The position numbers and the translations under genes were made by a program. This document shows, piece by piece, positions 17,726 to 25,647 of a stretch of DNA of 64,000 nucleotides (position 1 is the first letter of the stretch; every line of letters begins with the position of its first letter). The notes beneath the pieces were generated by a model that worked only from the letters and a program-made list of their open reading frames with translations, had not been told where the DNA came from and made no database searches. Source of the stretch: Leucobacter sp. cx-42 (GTDB lineage Bacteria; Actinomycetota; Actinomycetes; Actinomycetales; Microbacteriaceae); the NCBI RefSeq assembly GCF_014529985.1, contig NZ_JACVMU010000006.1, positions 248,001-312,000 on the forward strand, given 5' to 3'.

Positions 17726-18802
17726 TCAGAGCCCTTGTCCCGTCGGCGAGACGAGGATCTTCACTGCGGTCTCATTGTGGTTGATGAGGGTGTCGAAGCC
17801 CTTGTCAACGAGATCCTCAAGGCGGATCTTGCCGGTGATGAACGGCTTGAGGTCGATCTTGCCCGACTCAACGAGCGCGATGGTGTCGGGGTGCGAGTTC
17901 ACGTAGCCGATGGTGCCGCGAACGTCGATCTCCTTCATGACGAGCTTGTGCATGTCGAACGACGCAAGCTTGCCCCAAATCGAGACGACGACAATGACAC
18001 CGGTCGGACGCACGGCGTCCATGAGGGTGTCAAAGACGACCTGCACCGAGGTGCACTCGAACGCAACGTCTGCGCCCTTGCCACCGGTGAGCTTCTTCAC
18101 CTCAGCAACTACGTCGGTCTCTGCAGGGTTGAGTGCAACCTCAGCAACGCCAGCGTCGAGCGCCTTCTGGCGACGCAGCGGCGAGAGCTCCGAGATGATG
18201 ACCTTCACGCCGAGCGCGGTGAGCACTGCTGCGGTGAGCTGGCCGATGGGGCCGGCTCCGCCAACGAGTGCGGTCTGGCCTGCCTGCACGCCCGAGCGCT
18301 TGACTGCGTGGTACGCAACCGAGAGCGGCTCGATGAGTGCAGCCTCGTCGAGAGCAACCGACTTGTCGACCTTGTGTACCCAGCGCTCACGCACGACGAT
18401 GTTCTCTGCGAGTCCACCGCCGCGGCCGCCAAGGCCGATGAAGTTCATGTCGTCCGACAGGTGGTAGTCGTTCGAGTCGGGGCCGGTGTTCACATCATCG
18501 CGGATGATGTACGGCTCAACCACAACGTGGTCGCCAATTGCGAGGTCGGTGACGCCCTCGCCAATTTCCGAAATAACACCCGAGAATTCGTGACCGAGCG
18601 TGACAGGTGCGTCTTCGCCCGAGATCGGGTGCGGGTGACCGTGAGCCGGAACGAAAATCGGCCCATCAAGGTATTCATGCAAATCGGTGCCGCAGATACC
18701 AGTCCACGCGACATCGATACGAACCGTTCCCGGCTCGAGTTTCTGCTGCTCAATCTCTTCGATGCGAATATCGCCGCGATCGTAGAAACGTGCTGCCTTC
18801 AT
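17726..18802 (-). CDS. Zinc-dependent alcohol dehydrogenase, 2,3-butanediol dehydrogenase type
   Basis: 358 residues from ATG 18802 (AGAGGG upstream). It is a medium-chain dehydrogenase: catalytic zinc ligands in GICGTDLHEYLDGP and GHEFSG, and cofactor motif VGGAGPIGQLTAAVL (GxGxxG). DGPIFVPAHGHPHPISG before GHE is characteristic of (R,R)-butanediol dehydrogenases, which interconvert acetoin and 2,3-butanediol with NAD(H). It is divergent from a MarR regulator (18989) across a 186-base promoter region, so MarR may control it. A different secondary alcohol substrate is possible. Confidence 0.82.
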   Translation of the reverse strand: MKAARFYDRGDIRIEEIEQQKLEPGTVRIDVAWTGICGTDLHEYLDGPIFVPAHGHPHPISGEDAPVTLGHEFSGVISEIGEGVTDLAIGDHVVVEPYIIRDDVNTGPDSNDYHLSDDMNFIGLGGRGGGLAENIVVRERWVHKVDKSVALDEAALIEPLSVAYHAVKRSGVQAGQTALVGGAGPIGQLTAAVLTALGVKVIISELSPLRRQKALDAGVAEVALNPAETDVVAEVKKLTGGKGADVAFECTSVQVVFDTLMDAVRPTGVIVVVSIWGKLASFDMHKLVMKEIDVRGTIGYVNSHPDTIALVESGKIDLKPFITGKIRLEDLVDKGFDTLINHNETAVKILVSPTGQGL

Positions 18803-18988
18803 TATGAACACCCTCTTCAGTACAAGGTGCAACTGAGCGGAGGCCACCGGGTCTTGTGAACCCGGCACCAGCTTGTCAGCTGCTGGTTATTGGTTCTCAA
18901 ACACCAACCGGCGCGGCGGTGCCACTTCGATTGATGATTATCACGTTACGCCCGCTAGCATTGATGCGTCAACCACACAGGAGGTTCG

Positions 18989-19597
18989 GTGAGTCCGACA
19001 GCTGAAGACCGAAATCCAGACCTGCGCGAACTGCAGATCTGGGCCAATTACCTCGAGTCTGCACACTTCCTGCGCAACATGCTGGAACGCCGCATGCTCG
19101 AGCGTGCATCGCTGTCGCTCGGTGATTACCAGGTGTTGCTCGCGCTGTCTGAGGCTGAAAAGCACACGCTGCGATCCGCCGCCCTCGCAGACCTCGTGGA
19201 TTGGGAGCGCAGCCGCCTCTCGCACCACCTCGGTCGCATGGAGAAGCGTGGCCTGCTCAAGCGCAGTCAGAGCAAGGAGGCTGCCCGCGGCGTCAATGTG
19301 ACGATCACTGCTGACGGCCTTTCGTCGTTCCGTATTGCGAACGCGGATCACCTCCACGCCATCAAAGAGCTCTTCGTGAATGCGTTCAGCCCTGAGCAAA
19401 TTCAGCAGGCAGGCGAGGTGTCAGAGACGCTGCTCGGCCACCTCGATGAGGTCGAAGAGGCCGAGATCGCCGCGGCCGAAGCTGCCGCAGCTGCAAAGCC
19501 GTCGCGCGTTGCTGAGGCAGCGCAGGCCGCAGCAGCTATCGCCGCGATGCCGGTGATCTTTGAGCCGCTCGAGGAGCTCACTGGTCCTGCGGCTTAG
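18989..19597 (+). CDS. MarR family transcriptional regulator
   Basis: 202 residues from GTG 18989 with AGGAGG at 18979-18984. The winged helix is clear (DYQVLLALSEAEKHTLRSA, then LVDWERSRLSHHLGRMEKRG, the recognition helix and wing, then GVNVTITADG). The C-terminal tail after residue 150 is unusually Ala/Glu-rich (EAEIAAAEAAAAAKPSR) and probably helical or disordered. The gene is divergent from the butanediol dehydrogenase gene, which it probably controls; the ligand is unknown. Confidence 0.85.
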   Translation: MSPTAEDRNPDLRELQIWANYLESAHFLRNMLERRMLERASLSLGDYQVLLALSEAEKHTLRSAALADLVDWERSRLSHHLGRMEKRGLLKRSQSKEAARGVNVTITADGLSSFRIANADHLHAIKELFVNAFSPEQIQQAGEVSETLLGHLDEVEEAEIAAAEAAAAAKPSRVAEAAQAAAAIAAMPVIFEPLEELTGPAA

Positions 19598-20465
19598 GTG
19601 CCCGAGCGGAGCGATTCCAAGGCCCACCTTCGAGATCAGGCTTCGCATCGATGCCGCGGGACTGAATCATCTCCGCCTTGGCCAGGGACGGGGTGCACCT
19701 CACCCAAGTCCACACCAAATCTCATGTTGAGTTGATTCCAACGCGCCCTTCGAATCTCGACGCTATCGTTCGAGAACCTCATCATTGTCGATGCATTGTC
19801 ATGGGGCGCTAGGGCACTCTTGCGATTTCTCAGGCGCCGCACATCAGAAAGCGGGCGGCGTCAAGACGTCGAGTAAACGTTGTCCGTCGCACGGTCTCAA
19901 CGTTCCACTAGAGGCTTCTACTTCTACCTGATCAAAGGTTCGGAAAACCCTGTAGTCACAATCGATGACGTGCCACTCAAGAAGGCATAGAAGCCTTTTC
20001 TGACCGGATCAGTCTCCCCCTGATGCGATTCGTCGCCCCTCTTTTACGCGAGCATCACAAGGAAATAGCAAAGATGCCACGACCGCAATGATGCGGATGT
20101 CGTCGGGCTCTTCCAAACCTCTTACACGTTTGACTGGTAGCCAGCCTAGTCACACGAAAGCCCTGTTCAGGCGCCACGTAGGACTCATGCACATTGAGGC
20201 CGGTTGATCTCGGATTACTACATCTGGCCGATGATCGAACGACCCCAAAACGCTTTGATCGGGCTGGCTAGCCCCAGGCAATTTCTCTCATTAGCCATTA
20301 AAAATCGCGGAAAGGCACTGCGGGTTTGCCAGTTACTCTTTGCTGACAGCCCGCCCGTGGACTGATTCTTATTCTTCAATCCCCTTCGAGACTGCCTGTG
20401 CCCGATGGAATCCGGAGCACGAAGTGAAGTCTCGGGCATTCAAATCCACAAGGAAGGCGCACATT
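19598..20465. other. 870-base region without a secure gene (left edge of the RiPP island)
   Basis: Only short fragments are open. On the minus strand about 19600-19840 reads like protein in two different frames (for example ...SVEIRRARWNQLNMRFGVDL... in one and ...LAKAEMIQSRGIDAKPDLEG... in another), as expected of a decayed, frameshifted gene; I cannot name it. To the right the DNA becomes more AT-rich up to the first precursor. No tRNA, repeat or transposase was recognised. Confidence 0.35.
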
Positions 20466-20585
20466 TTGGGTGATCTTGATCTTTCCATTGCAGAAGTGGA
20501 AGAAGTCGAAGCGCCAATCACCGAGTTCCAGGCCGGTTTCGGAGTTGGACTGGTCGCTGTGGGCGTCGCGGTAGCAATCACTTAA
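20466..20585 (+). CDS. RiPP precursor peptide A1 (Thr-terminated, no Cys)
   Basis: 39 residues from TTG 20466, with AAGGAAGG about eight bases upstream. The leader has LDLSI at 4-8, VEEVEAP at 11-17 and then ITEF. The core (about 21-39) is AGFGVGLVAVGVAVAIT, a Gly/Ala/Val-rich membrane helix ending in Thr39. The positions LxL(S/T)I, VE.(V/I)(E/D)AP and the final Thr are shared with the 39-residue peptides at 24296 and 24439. There is no Cys or Ser in the core, so lanthionine rings cannot form. The same protein length in three otherwise diverged copies argues strongly that they are genuine. It lies upstream of the peptidase/kinase/HopA1 genes. Confidence 0.8.
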   Translation: MGDLDLSIAEVEEVEAPITEFQAGFGVGLVAVGVAVAIT

Positions 20586-20642
20586 TCGACCTATTTTTCT
20601 CGCTCGTAAAACTCACCGAATACAAGAAATGGATACGAAGTA

Positions 20643-20785
20643 ATGGAAACCGGAATCAATACTTTCACCACCACCGACGAAATCATTTCAGCGCGCAGTC
20701 AGATGCTCCCGCTGCCACGCCGTTCGCGCTGGGGTTTATTCTCGTAGGCCTCGGACTCACCCTAACTGGCGACAGCAGCCGCTAA
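20643..20785 (+). pseudogene. Frameshifted fourth RiPP precursor
   Basis: ATG 20643 reads METGINTFTTTDEIISA and then runs to an unrelated end. In another frame (codons from 20687) the same stretch reads FSAQSDAPAATPF followed by ALGFILVGLGLTLTGDSSR and TAA at 20783. That frame has an AP dipeptide followed by a hydrophobic Gly-rich core ending LTLTG, like the other precursors, but has no start of its own. The simplest reading is a one-base loss (or two-base gain) near 20690-20700 that split an intact precursor. An assembly error is also possible. The Shine-Dalgarno sequence is weak. Confidence 0.5.
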
Positions 20786-20808
20786 GCACCGGCACAGGCT
20801 CAGAGTCT

Positions 20809-22086
20809 ATGTTCGGGGACATTCCTTTCGAAACGGAGAAGCTCCACCGAATGGCTGGGCGACAGTCCCAGACGTTCCAAGCACCTAACGGGCTGACCTT
20901 GGTCGTAGAGCGGGACCCAACTCTCGCAGAGGTAGCCCTCGCGGTAACCATCGGAGCCGGCTACTGTACCGATCCCGAGACTCTTCCCGGACTTAGCCAT
21001 CTCGTCGAGCATCTCCTCTTCGAAGTCGAGAAGGAATCCCCATTCGCCTACGGGCGCTTTGTCTCCGGACGAGGCGGCCGACTGAACGCCAAGACCTTCG
21101 AAACTCATACGACGTTTTGGGTGGTCACACCACCGGACGCCTTTGAGCAGGTCCTCGTTTTCGAACGGAACCGATGGAACGCCTTCAGCGTCCGAGGCCA
21201 AACGTTTGGACAGCACGTGGACAGCATCATTGCGGAGGTGCGTGCCCGTCGAGCAGAGCCCTTCGGTGGGTTTCCGTGGCCGGACGGCGCATTCGTCCCG
21301 TATGGGCACTCTCCATACGGGAGAGACGGACTCGGAACACCTGCAGCCTTCAAATCTATGAGCGCGGACGACGCACGAGAGCACCACGAAGCTTGGTACA
21401 TCCGCCCAGAGGAAATGGTGGTCGCAGTATGCGGACCCTCCGCGCCAGAGGAATACCTGTCGTTGCTCGCGAATGCGTTTGGGGCGTTGCCCGTTGCGCA
21501 GAGGCCGCTTGCATCTCTACCCCCAAAGACTTTTCAAGGCGGAGCCGTCCATATCTGCGAGCAGAGATCACGCGTTCCACGACCCGCAACCGTCGTGTTC
21601 TTACCAATCCCCACGATTGATGAGGACCTCGATGCTGGGCTGGCCGCAGTTGTGCTGGGCGAATTCTCCCTACTACTGCTTCGCGAGTCGTTCCCATACG
21701 CAAGCTTTTCTGTAAGCGCCGGCATGCTCGGTGCATTTACCGCGAAAGGCGGTGACGTGTTGGTGATTACAGCACTCGGATGGCCGGAATCTGCAGCGTC
21801 ACTTAGCGGTGAAACCGCGCGACTCGTCAGCGGCGCGGCATTCGACGCTGCCTTCCGCGAGGCGCGAACACGCACCTTCGCGCATTTCGCTACATTGACA
21901 ACCGAAATCGAAAAGAGAGCCGTATTTTTGTCGCGACTACACGCTTTCCTAGGGATGTCGATCACTATTTCGTCACTTGCTCAACGCTTGCTACACACGA
22001 GCAAAGAGCAAACAAGAAAAGTTGCAAAGAAGACGGTGGAGGCCACCGTCGGGCTTATGCAATTGGATTCGGAGCGCGACGAGTGA
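20809..22086 (+). CDS. M16 family zinc metallopeptidase of the RiPP cluster
   Basis: 425 residues. The inverted zinc motif HLVEH is at residues 64-68, with the usual 'G..HLVEHL.F' setting, and the third ligand is probably Glu143 in IIAEVRA, at the spacing expected in the family. It has two half-domains, as in processing-peptidase-like M16B proteins. Class V lanthipeptide clusters such as lexapeptide also carry M16 peptidases, thought to remove the leader. The start may be ATG 20809 or ATG 20851; the latter has GGAGAA upstream. The stop overlaps the start of the kinase gene (GTGA), so both are in one operon. Confidence 0.85.
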   Translation: MFGDIPFETEKLHRMAGRQSQTFQAPNGLTLVVERDPTLAEVALAVTIGAGYCTDPETLPGLSHLVEHLLFEVEKESPFAYGRFVSGRGGRLNAKTFETHTTFWVVTPPDAFEQVLVFERNRWNAFSVRGQTFGQHVDSIIAEVRARRAEPFGGFPWPDGAFVPYGHSPYGRDGLGTPAAFKSMSADDAREHHEAWYIRPEEMVVAVCGPSAPEEYLSLLANAFGALPVAQRPLASLPPKTFQGGAVHICEQRSRVPRPATVVFLPIPTIDEDLDAGLAAVVLGEFSLLLLRESFPYASFSVSAGMLGAFTAKGGDVLVITALGWPESAASLSGETARLVSGAAFDAAFREARTRTFAHFATLTTEIEKRAVFLSRLHAFLGMSITISSLAQRLLHTSKEQTRKVAKKTVEATVGLMQLDSERDE

Positions 22087-23093
22087 CTTCATACGGTTCA
22101 GAATGCCTCGACACTCTTCTTGGATATCGTTCGGGCAGTGATGCAATGGTGGAATCTGTTGTTCTGGGCTCGCGGAACCGAGTAGAACACGTCACTCTCA
22201 GTTCCGGAGCCAGCTACGTGATCAGCAGGTGGGGCGAACTTTCGCCAGACCCCGAGCGACGTTTTCGCCGTGTGCTGCAGGCACACGACGGACGGTTCGA
22301 CAACTGTGTCCACTTTCGTACGCCACTTTTGTATGCGGTCGATGAGGAAACCAGGACAACGGCGCACGAGTACGTGCACCGCCAGCCCCGAGTGAGCTCG
22401 CTGTCCGAGGCGTGCGCTGCGTTCGCGGAACTACATGCGCAGCCGGTTACCCCGACTCTCGACCATTCGCTTCACGCGATGCCCCAGATAGCTCTTTGGG
22501 AAGGTTTAGCGATGTCGGAGTGGCAATCGCTCTCCATGGGTGAGCTTGAAACGTGGAGGTTAATCCAGAGTCAGGACCTGCGTGAAGCACTCGTCGAGGT
22601 GCTCACACCAGCGCCCATTGTTTTGGTGCACGGAGATGCCAGCCAGCGTAACCTCCTGGTTGATGATACTGGCACGGTAACGATCGTTGATTGGGAAGAA
22701 TTCCGTGCAGGAGACGGAGCCAGAGACATCGGGTTCCTCTTCGGTGAAACGTTGGAATCCGAATTGCGGCGCAACCTCCATCACGTTCGTACGGCGCGAG
22801 GAAATATCACGCTCACCAATGCTGCAGACTCAGCTGTAGCCGCAGCAAAATCCATCTGGGCGCAAGGCTTGACATCTTATTGCGCTATTCGAGCACCGAT
22901 GGACAACGGATTCGTATCCCGAAGCGTGCGATACGCCGGGTGGCGGCTCGCAGAGAGCGCGTTGGCCGAAGGCGCGACTCGGTTAAGACTCACGGCCGAT
23001 TCCAAAGCCGTGCTCGGACTAGGCCTGAAGCTGCTACGTCATCCCGAACTAGCCGGAACAGAATTTATGAAGATGGGGTCATTGGGGCTATGA
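22083..23093 (+). CDS. APH/choline-kinase-like RiPP kinase (LanK-like)
   Basis: 336 residues from GTG 22083, overlapping the M16 gene by four bases. The kinase catalytic loop is HGDASQRNLLV (about 184-194) followed by TIVDWEEFRAGDGARDIGFLF, the metal-binding DxE segment, so both catalytic motifs are intact. In lexapeptide and cacaoidin clusters a kinase of this fold (LxmK-type) phosphorylates Ser/Thr of the precursor; thioamitide clusters have an equivalent (TvaC-type). The next gene is HopA1-like and overlaps by four bases, the same pairing as in those pathways. Phosphorylation of precursor Thr residues is therefore the predicted reaction. Confidence 0.78.
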   Translation: MTSYGSECLDTLLGYRSGSDAMVESVVLGSRNRVEHVTLSSGASYVISRWGELSPDPERRFRRVLQAHDGRFDNCVHFRTPLLYAVDEETRTTAHEYVHRQPRVSSLSEACAAFAELHAQPVTPTLDHSLHAMPQIALWEGLAMSEWQSLSMGELETWRLIQSQDLREALVEVLTPAPIVLVHGDASQRNLLVDDTGTVTIVDWEEFRAGDGARDIGFLFGETLESELRRNLHHVRTARGNITLTNAADSAVAAAKSIWAQGLTSYCAIRAPMDNGFVSRSVRYAGWRLAESALAEGATRLRLTADSKAVLGLGLKLLRHPELAGTEFMKMGSLGL

Positions 23094-24028
23094 CAATACT
23101 CGTTCCTAAACTTGCCAGCGCGTTAAGAGACACCCTCTCCTTCGATTTGAAGAGCAACTCCTTCACGTTGCTCGAGCGATTGTTCACATGGGACGAGGAA
23201 GTTCCGTCTAAGGACGCGTTGTGCAACTTTGTTCGGGACACAGTACACGCAAGGAGAACCAGCGTTTCTCCCAGGCCCGATACCGACGCTGCGTTACTCA
23301 ATGATCTCGTGTCCGGGATCACAGGCTCGACCAGCCATTTTGCACCTTGGGCCGAGCCAAATAGACGAAATGTCATCCTAGATGGCGTTCGTGTCCGAAT
23401 TCCACACGCAGCAGACACGCAGGTTCACGAAGACGGAGTCCTCATCCAAGTGCCGAAATTACGTCCTCGGCTCACCCCTGGCTACGCGCACGTAATCAAT
23501 GTTGTTTCTCCGTCCCCAATCGTCGGAGCCACTCGTATATACCTGAGCGCAGAAGGGGTCGCACAACTCACAGCGCGTTGGCACGCAGCATTGTCAGCGC
23601 TCGTTCGAAAGCGAATTCTTTTCCGAGCAAAGTTCGTCACCAGTCCGATGGCGCTCCCTCGCTCGGATGCCATTGTCTTTCTTTCGCGGGACCCCAGATC
23701 AGTTCGAGCCATCGTAGAGGCCATCAGACAAGACAGGCAAGAGACGATGCGAACATCGCTCTTCGGTCTAGAGGTTGCGCCAGGGGTCGCCCTCGGCGTG
23801 GAACCACCTTTGAGCATCGATGGTGGACCGGTGAGTTTCGGAACGAGTCGGAGCCTTCCCGTAGCCATGTGGTTGCTTCAGGGCATCACTGCCGGGCTGC
23901 ACCCTGAAATTCGGGATCTCAGCCAGAAATTCGAGGCACACGGAATTGATCCGCAGCAGACGTGGGTTTCTCTCGGCGCGCAATCTGGTGACCCACTAAA
24001 CAACGCGATCAATAAAGGAGAACCATGA
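23090..24028 (+). CDS. HopA1-like lyase of the RiPP cluster (LanY-like)
   Basis: 312 residues from ATG 23090 (ATGA overlap with the kinase). Recognisable HopA1-type blocks are TRIYLSAEGVAQLTARWHAAL, FRAKFVTSPMALPRSDAIVF (Lys and Arg of the phosphate-binding type), then GVALGVEPP and GPVSFGTSRSLPVAMWLL. HopA1-like proteins (LxmY in lexapeptide, TvaD in thioviridamide-type clusters) eliminate phosphate from phospho-Ser/Thr to give dehydroamino acids. The pairing with the preceding kinase makes this a split dehydratase. The same fold serves as a type III effector in Pseudomonas. The family call is by eye but the motif order fits well. Confidence 0.75.
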   Translation: MTILVPKLASALRDTLSFDLKSNSFTLLERLFTWDEEVPSKDALCNFVRDTVHARRTSVSPRPDTDAALLNDLVSGITGSTSHFAPWAEPNRRNVILDGVRVRIPHAADTQVHEDGVLIQVPKLRPRLTPGYAHVINVVSPSPIVGATRIYLSAEGVAQLTARWHAALSALVRKRILFRAKFVTSPMALPRSDAIVFLSRDPRSVRAIVEAIRQDRQETMRTSLFGLEVAPGVALGVEPPLSIDGGPVSFGTSRSLPVAMWLLQGITAGLHPEIRDLSQKFEAHGIDPQQTWVSLGAQSGDPLNNAINKGEP

Positions 24029-24234
24029 ACAAAAAATCCGAGAAAACGAGCTTCACAGGAGCATTTTCCTTTCTAGTGATGGTGGCTGTGTCCTCCTACT
24101 TGTGTGGGACATTCGTGACGCAAGTCGTGATTTCGCCAACCCCACCGGCCACGCTGTGGCTGGCCATCGCAAACGGTGCCTTCGCGATTGTCGCGTTCAT
24201 ACGGGTTTTGCTCTGCCTTAAGAGACCTCGATGA
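24025..24234 (+). CDS. Small membrane protein in the RiPP cluster
   Basis: 69 residues with two hydrophobic segments (about 12-33 and 43-61), a basic N-terminus (MNKKSEK) and a basic end (KRPR). AAAGGAGAA stands just upstream and the gene overlaps the HopA1-like gene by four bases (ATGA). By size and position it could provide self-protection against a membrane-active peptide or help export, but no family is recognised. Confidence 0.6.
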   Translation: MNKKSEKTSFTGAFSFLVMVAVSSYLCGTFVTQVVISPTPPATLWLAIANGAFAIVAFIRVLLCLKRPR

Positions 24235-24295
24235 AAGTCCGACCAAGACAAAAGCCATGGCCTATCGAAAACTGCAGAACATCAGGGAGATAAAT

Positions 24296-24415
24296 ATGAA
24301 CAAGTTGGATTTGACCATTCATGAGGTCGAGCCGGTAGAAGCACCGTTGACGCTCATGGACTGGGCGACTCTTATCGGCGCTGGGGCAGGCCTCGTCACG
24401 ATCGCTCTCACCTGA
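24296..24415 (+). CDS. RiPP precursor peptide A2 (Thr-terminated, no Cys)
   Basis: 39 residues from ATG 24296 (AGGGAGA upstream). Leader: LDLTI at 4-8 and VEPVEAP at 11-17. Core: MDWATLIGAGAGLVTIALT, hydrophobic with a GxGxG stretch and Thr at 25, 35 and 39. There is no Cys. It is the most divergent of the three peptides in the core, yet it keeps the length, leader motif and terminal Thr. It is followed 23 bases later by A3. Confidence 0.82.
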   Translation: MNKLDLTIHEVEPVEAPLTLMDWATLIGAGAGLVTIALT

Positions 24416-24438
24416 TCTGAACTCGAAGGAGCAAGAAA

Positions 24439-24558
24439 ATGGCAGAACTCAATCTCACCATTGAAACGGTAGAGGATATCGATGCACCGAATAACGAGTT
24501 CATAGCGGGCTTCGGTCTGGCGGTCACGTTGGGCGGCATGATCGTTGCGATCACGTAG
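24439..24558 (+). CDS. RiPP precursor peptide A3 (Thr-terminated, no Cys)
   Basis: 39 residues from ATG 24439 (GAAGGAG upstream). Leader: LNLTI at 4-8 and VEDIDAP at 11-17. Core: EFIAGFGLAVTLGGMIVAIT, closely matching A1 (EFQAGFG...VAIT). Thr30 and Thr39 are the only hydroxyl residues in the core and there is no Cys. Tandem placement with A2 suggests a multi-peptide product. Confidence 0.82.
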   Translation: MAELNLTIETVEDIDAPNNEFIAGFGLAVTLGGMIVAIT

Positions 24559-24633
24559 CACGAGGATGCTGGGAACAAAACGCTTGACATGCTGCCCACT
24601 ACACCGAAACACAAGCATACAAAGGGAGAACCA

Positions 24634-25647
24634 TTGTCTCTTCAGACTGGTACCACCTCAGATAAGTCGATCGAGCAGACATTCTTAAATTTCTTGCTCG
24701 GCACATCCGCGCGGGCCACCGAATCAACCTGGTGGGACAGTGAACACAGCACGCTCGCGGTAGGTCCCCGAGGAGATCTTTCGGGCGCAACGGTCATTGC
24801 GAGCCTGCACGGTGAGATTGGCACCGAAGGTGAGGAGCTAGAGCTCGACGGACGCTTTCTCATTGACCAAGTTGGATACGCAGGCATGGCATTTCATCCG
24901 ATTACTGCGCCAACACTTGTCTTCGCTTCTGGAGAAGAAGACTATGAAGTCTTTCTCGAAGATGCCGACCTGGCGCATAACGACGGTATCTTCGCTGATC
25001 GCCTAACTACACCCTCTGTCGTCCTCGCGGATCCTGCGGCCCTCGTCGGCGAGAGCTGGACCCCACGTACTCTAGGCAATAGATTCACCGTACGCGGTAA
25101 TTTCATCTTCCGAGGACGTTCCGGAGCTCGCGCGGGGTCGCGCGTTGAGGGGCTCGACACAGATTGGGCCCAAGGCATCGGGAGTGTCGACGACTCGGCT
25201 GGTCAGTCACTCGTAAGTTCCGTGGTCAATGCGCGCCGAAGGCGGCCCTGGCTTCCGCGATACCGTCGGGTCATCCAGGTACTACAAGGTTTGAGTCTGG
25301 CAGATCGCGCCAAAGGCTTTAGGGTTTCCGGATTCGGACTCCGATTCAACAAATCGCTCGCTCCGTTTGAAGATGATGCTGATCGACCAGTGCTACTCGC
25401 CGTAGGCGAAGAACTCTATCTTGTCGATTCAATCTCCAGACGCCGCTTCCGAATTAGTTACGACGTGGCTCGCACCGTTGAGTCACTATCTGCATCGCCA
25501 TTCCTCACCCCGGAGGAGGCAGTCGCCAAGGGCTTGGGTGTGCGTTCCGAAGTTGCTACCAAGGCGCTGCATGCGGTGACGGAAGCGATGCCCCCGGCAA
25601 ATTTCAACTTCCATCCGAGCCTCCAGCGATCGGAGCGTCTGGCATGA
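24634..25647 (+). CDS. RiPP cluster protein with PqqD-like (RRE) C-terminal region
   Basis: 337 residues from TTG 24634, chosen over ATG 24589 because AGGGAGA lies six bases upstream and the first precursor also uses TTG. The first 240 residues match no family I know. Residues about 248-310 (LLAVGEELYLVDSISRRRFR, then YDVARTVESL, then FLTPEEAVAKG) follow the pattern of a PqqD-type precursor-recognition winged helix: a beta hairpin, then helices, with a '.T.EE...' turn. It directly follows the precursor pair, so a role in binding the conserved leader is plausible. An alternative is a relative of the recognition/decarboxylation protein of daptide clusters. It overlaps the next gene by ATGA. Confidence 0.6.
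   Translation: MSLQTGTTSDKSIEQTFLNFLLGTSARATESTWWDSEHSTLAVGPRGDLSGATVIASLHGEIGTEGEELELDGRFLIDQVGYAGMAFHPITAPTLVFASGEEDYEVFLEDADLAHNDGIFADRLTTPSVVLADPAALVGESWTPRTLGNRFTVRGNFIFRGRSGARAGSRVEGLDTDWAQGIGSVDDSAGQSLVSSVVNARRRRPWLPRYRRVIQVLQGLSLADRAKGFRVSGFGLRFNKSLAPFEDDADRPVLLAVGEELYLVDSISRRRFRISYDVARTVESLSASPFLTPEEAVAKGLGVRSEVATKALHAVTEAMPPANFNFHPSLQRSERLA

Noticed and set aside
17726-18802. Taking the zinc alcohol dehydrogenase as a daptide-type dehydrogenase of the RiPP cluster
   Set aside because: It is on the other strand, separated by a MarR gene and a decayed region, has butanediol dehydrogenase features and normal core composition.
17735-18859. Plus-strand open frame (374 codons) opposite the butanediol dehydrogenase gene
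   Set aside because: Antisense shadow of a gene with clear zinc and NAD motifs; the composition is unlike a normal protein.
19636-19842. 68-codon minus-strand frame downstream of the MarR gene
   Set aside because: No start signal and a second frame in the same bases looks equally protein-like, so a decayed gene is more likely than a live one.
20466-24558. Reading the RiPP cluster as an ordinary class V lanthipeptide cluster
   Set aside because: None of the precursors contains Cys, so (methyl)lanthionine or aminovinyl-cysteine rings cannot form. No cysteine decarboxylase, methyltransferase or F420-dependent reductase is seen nearby.
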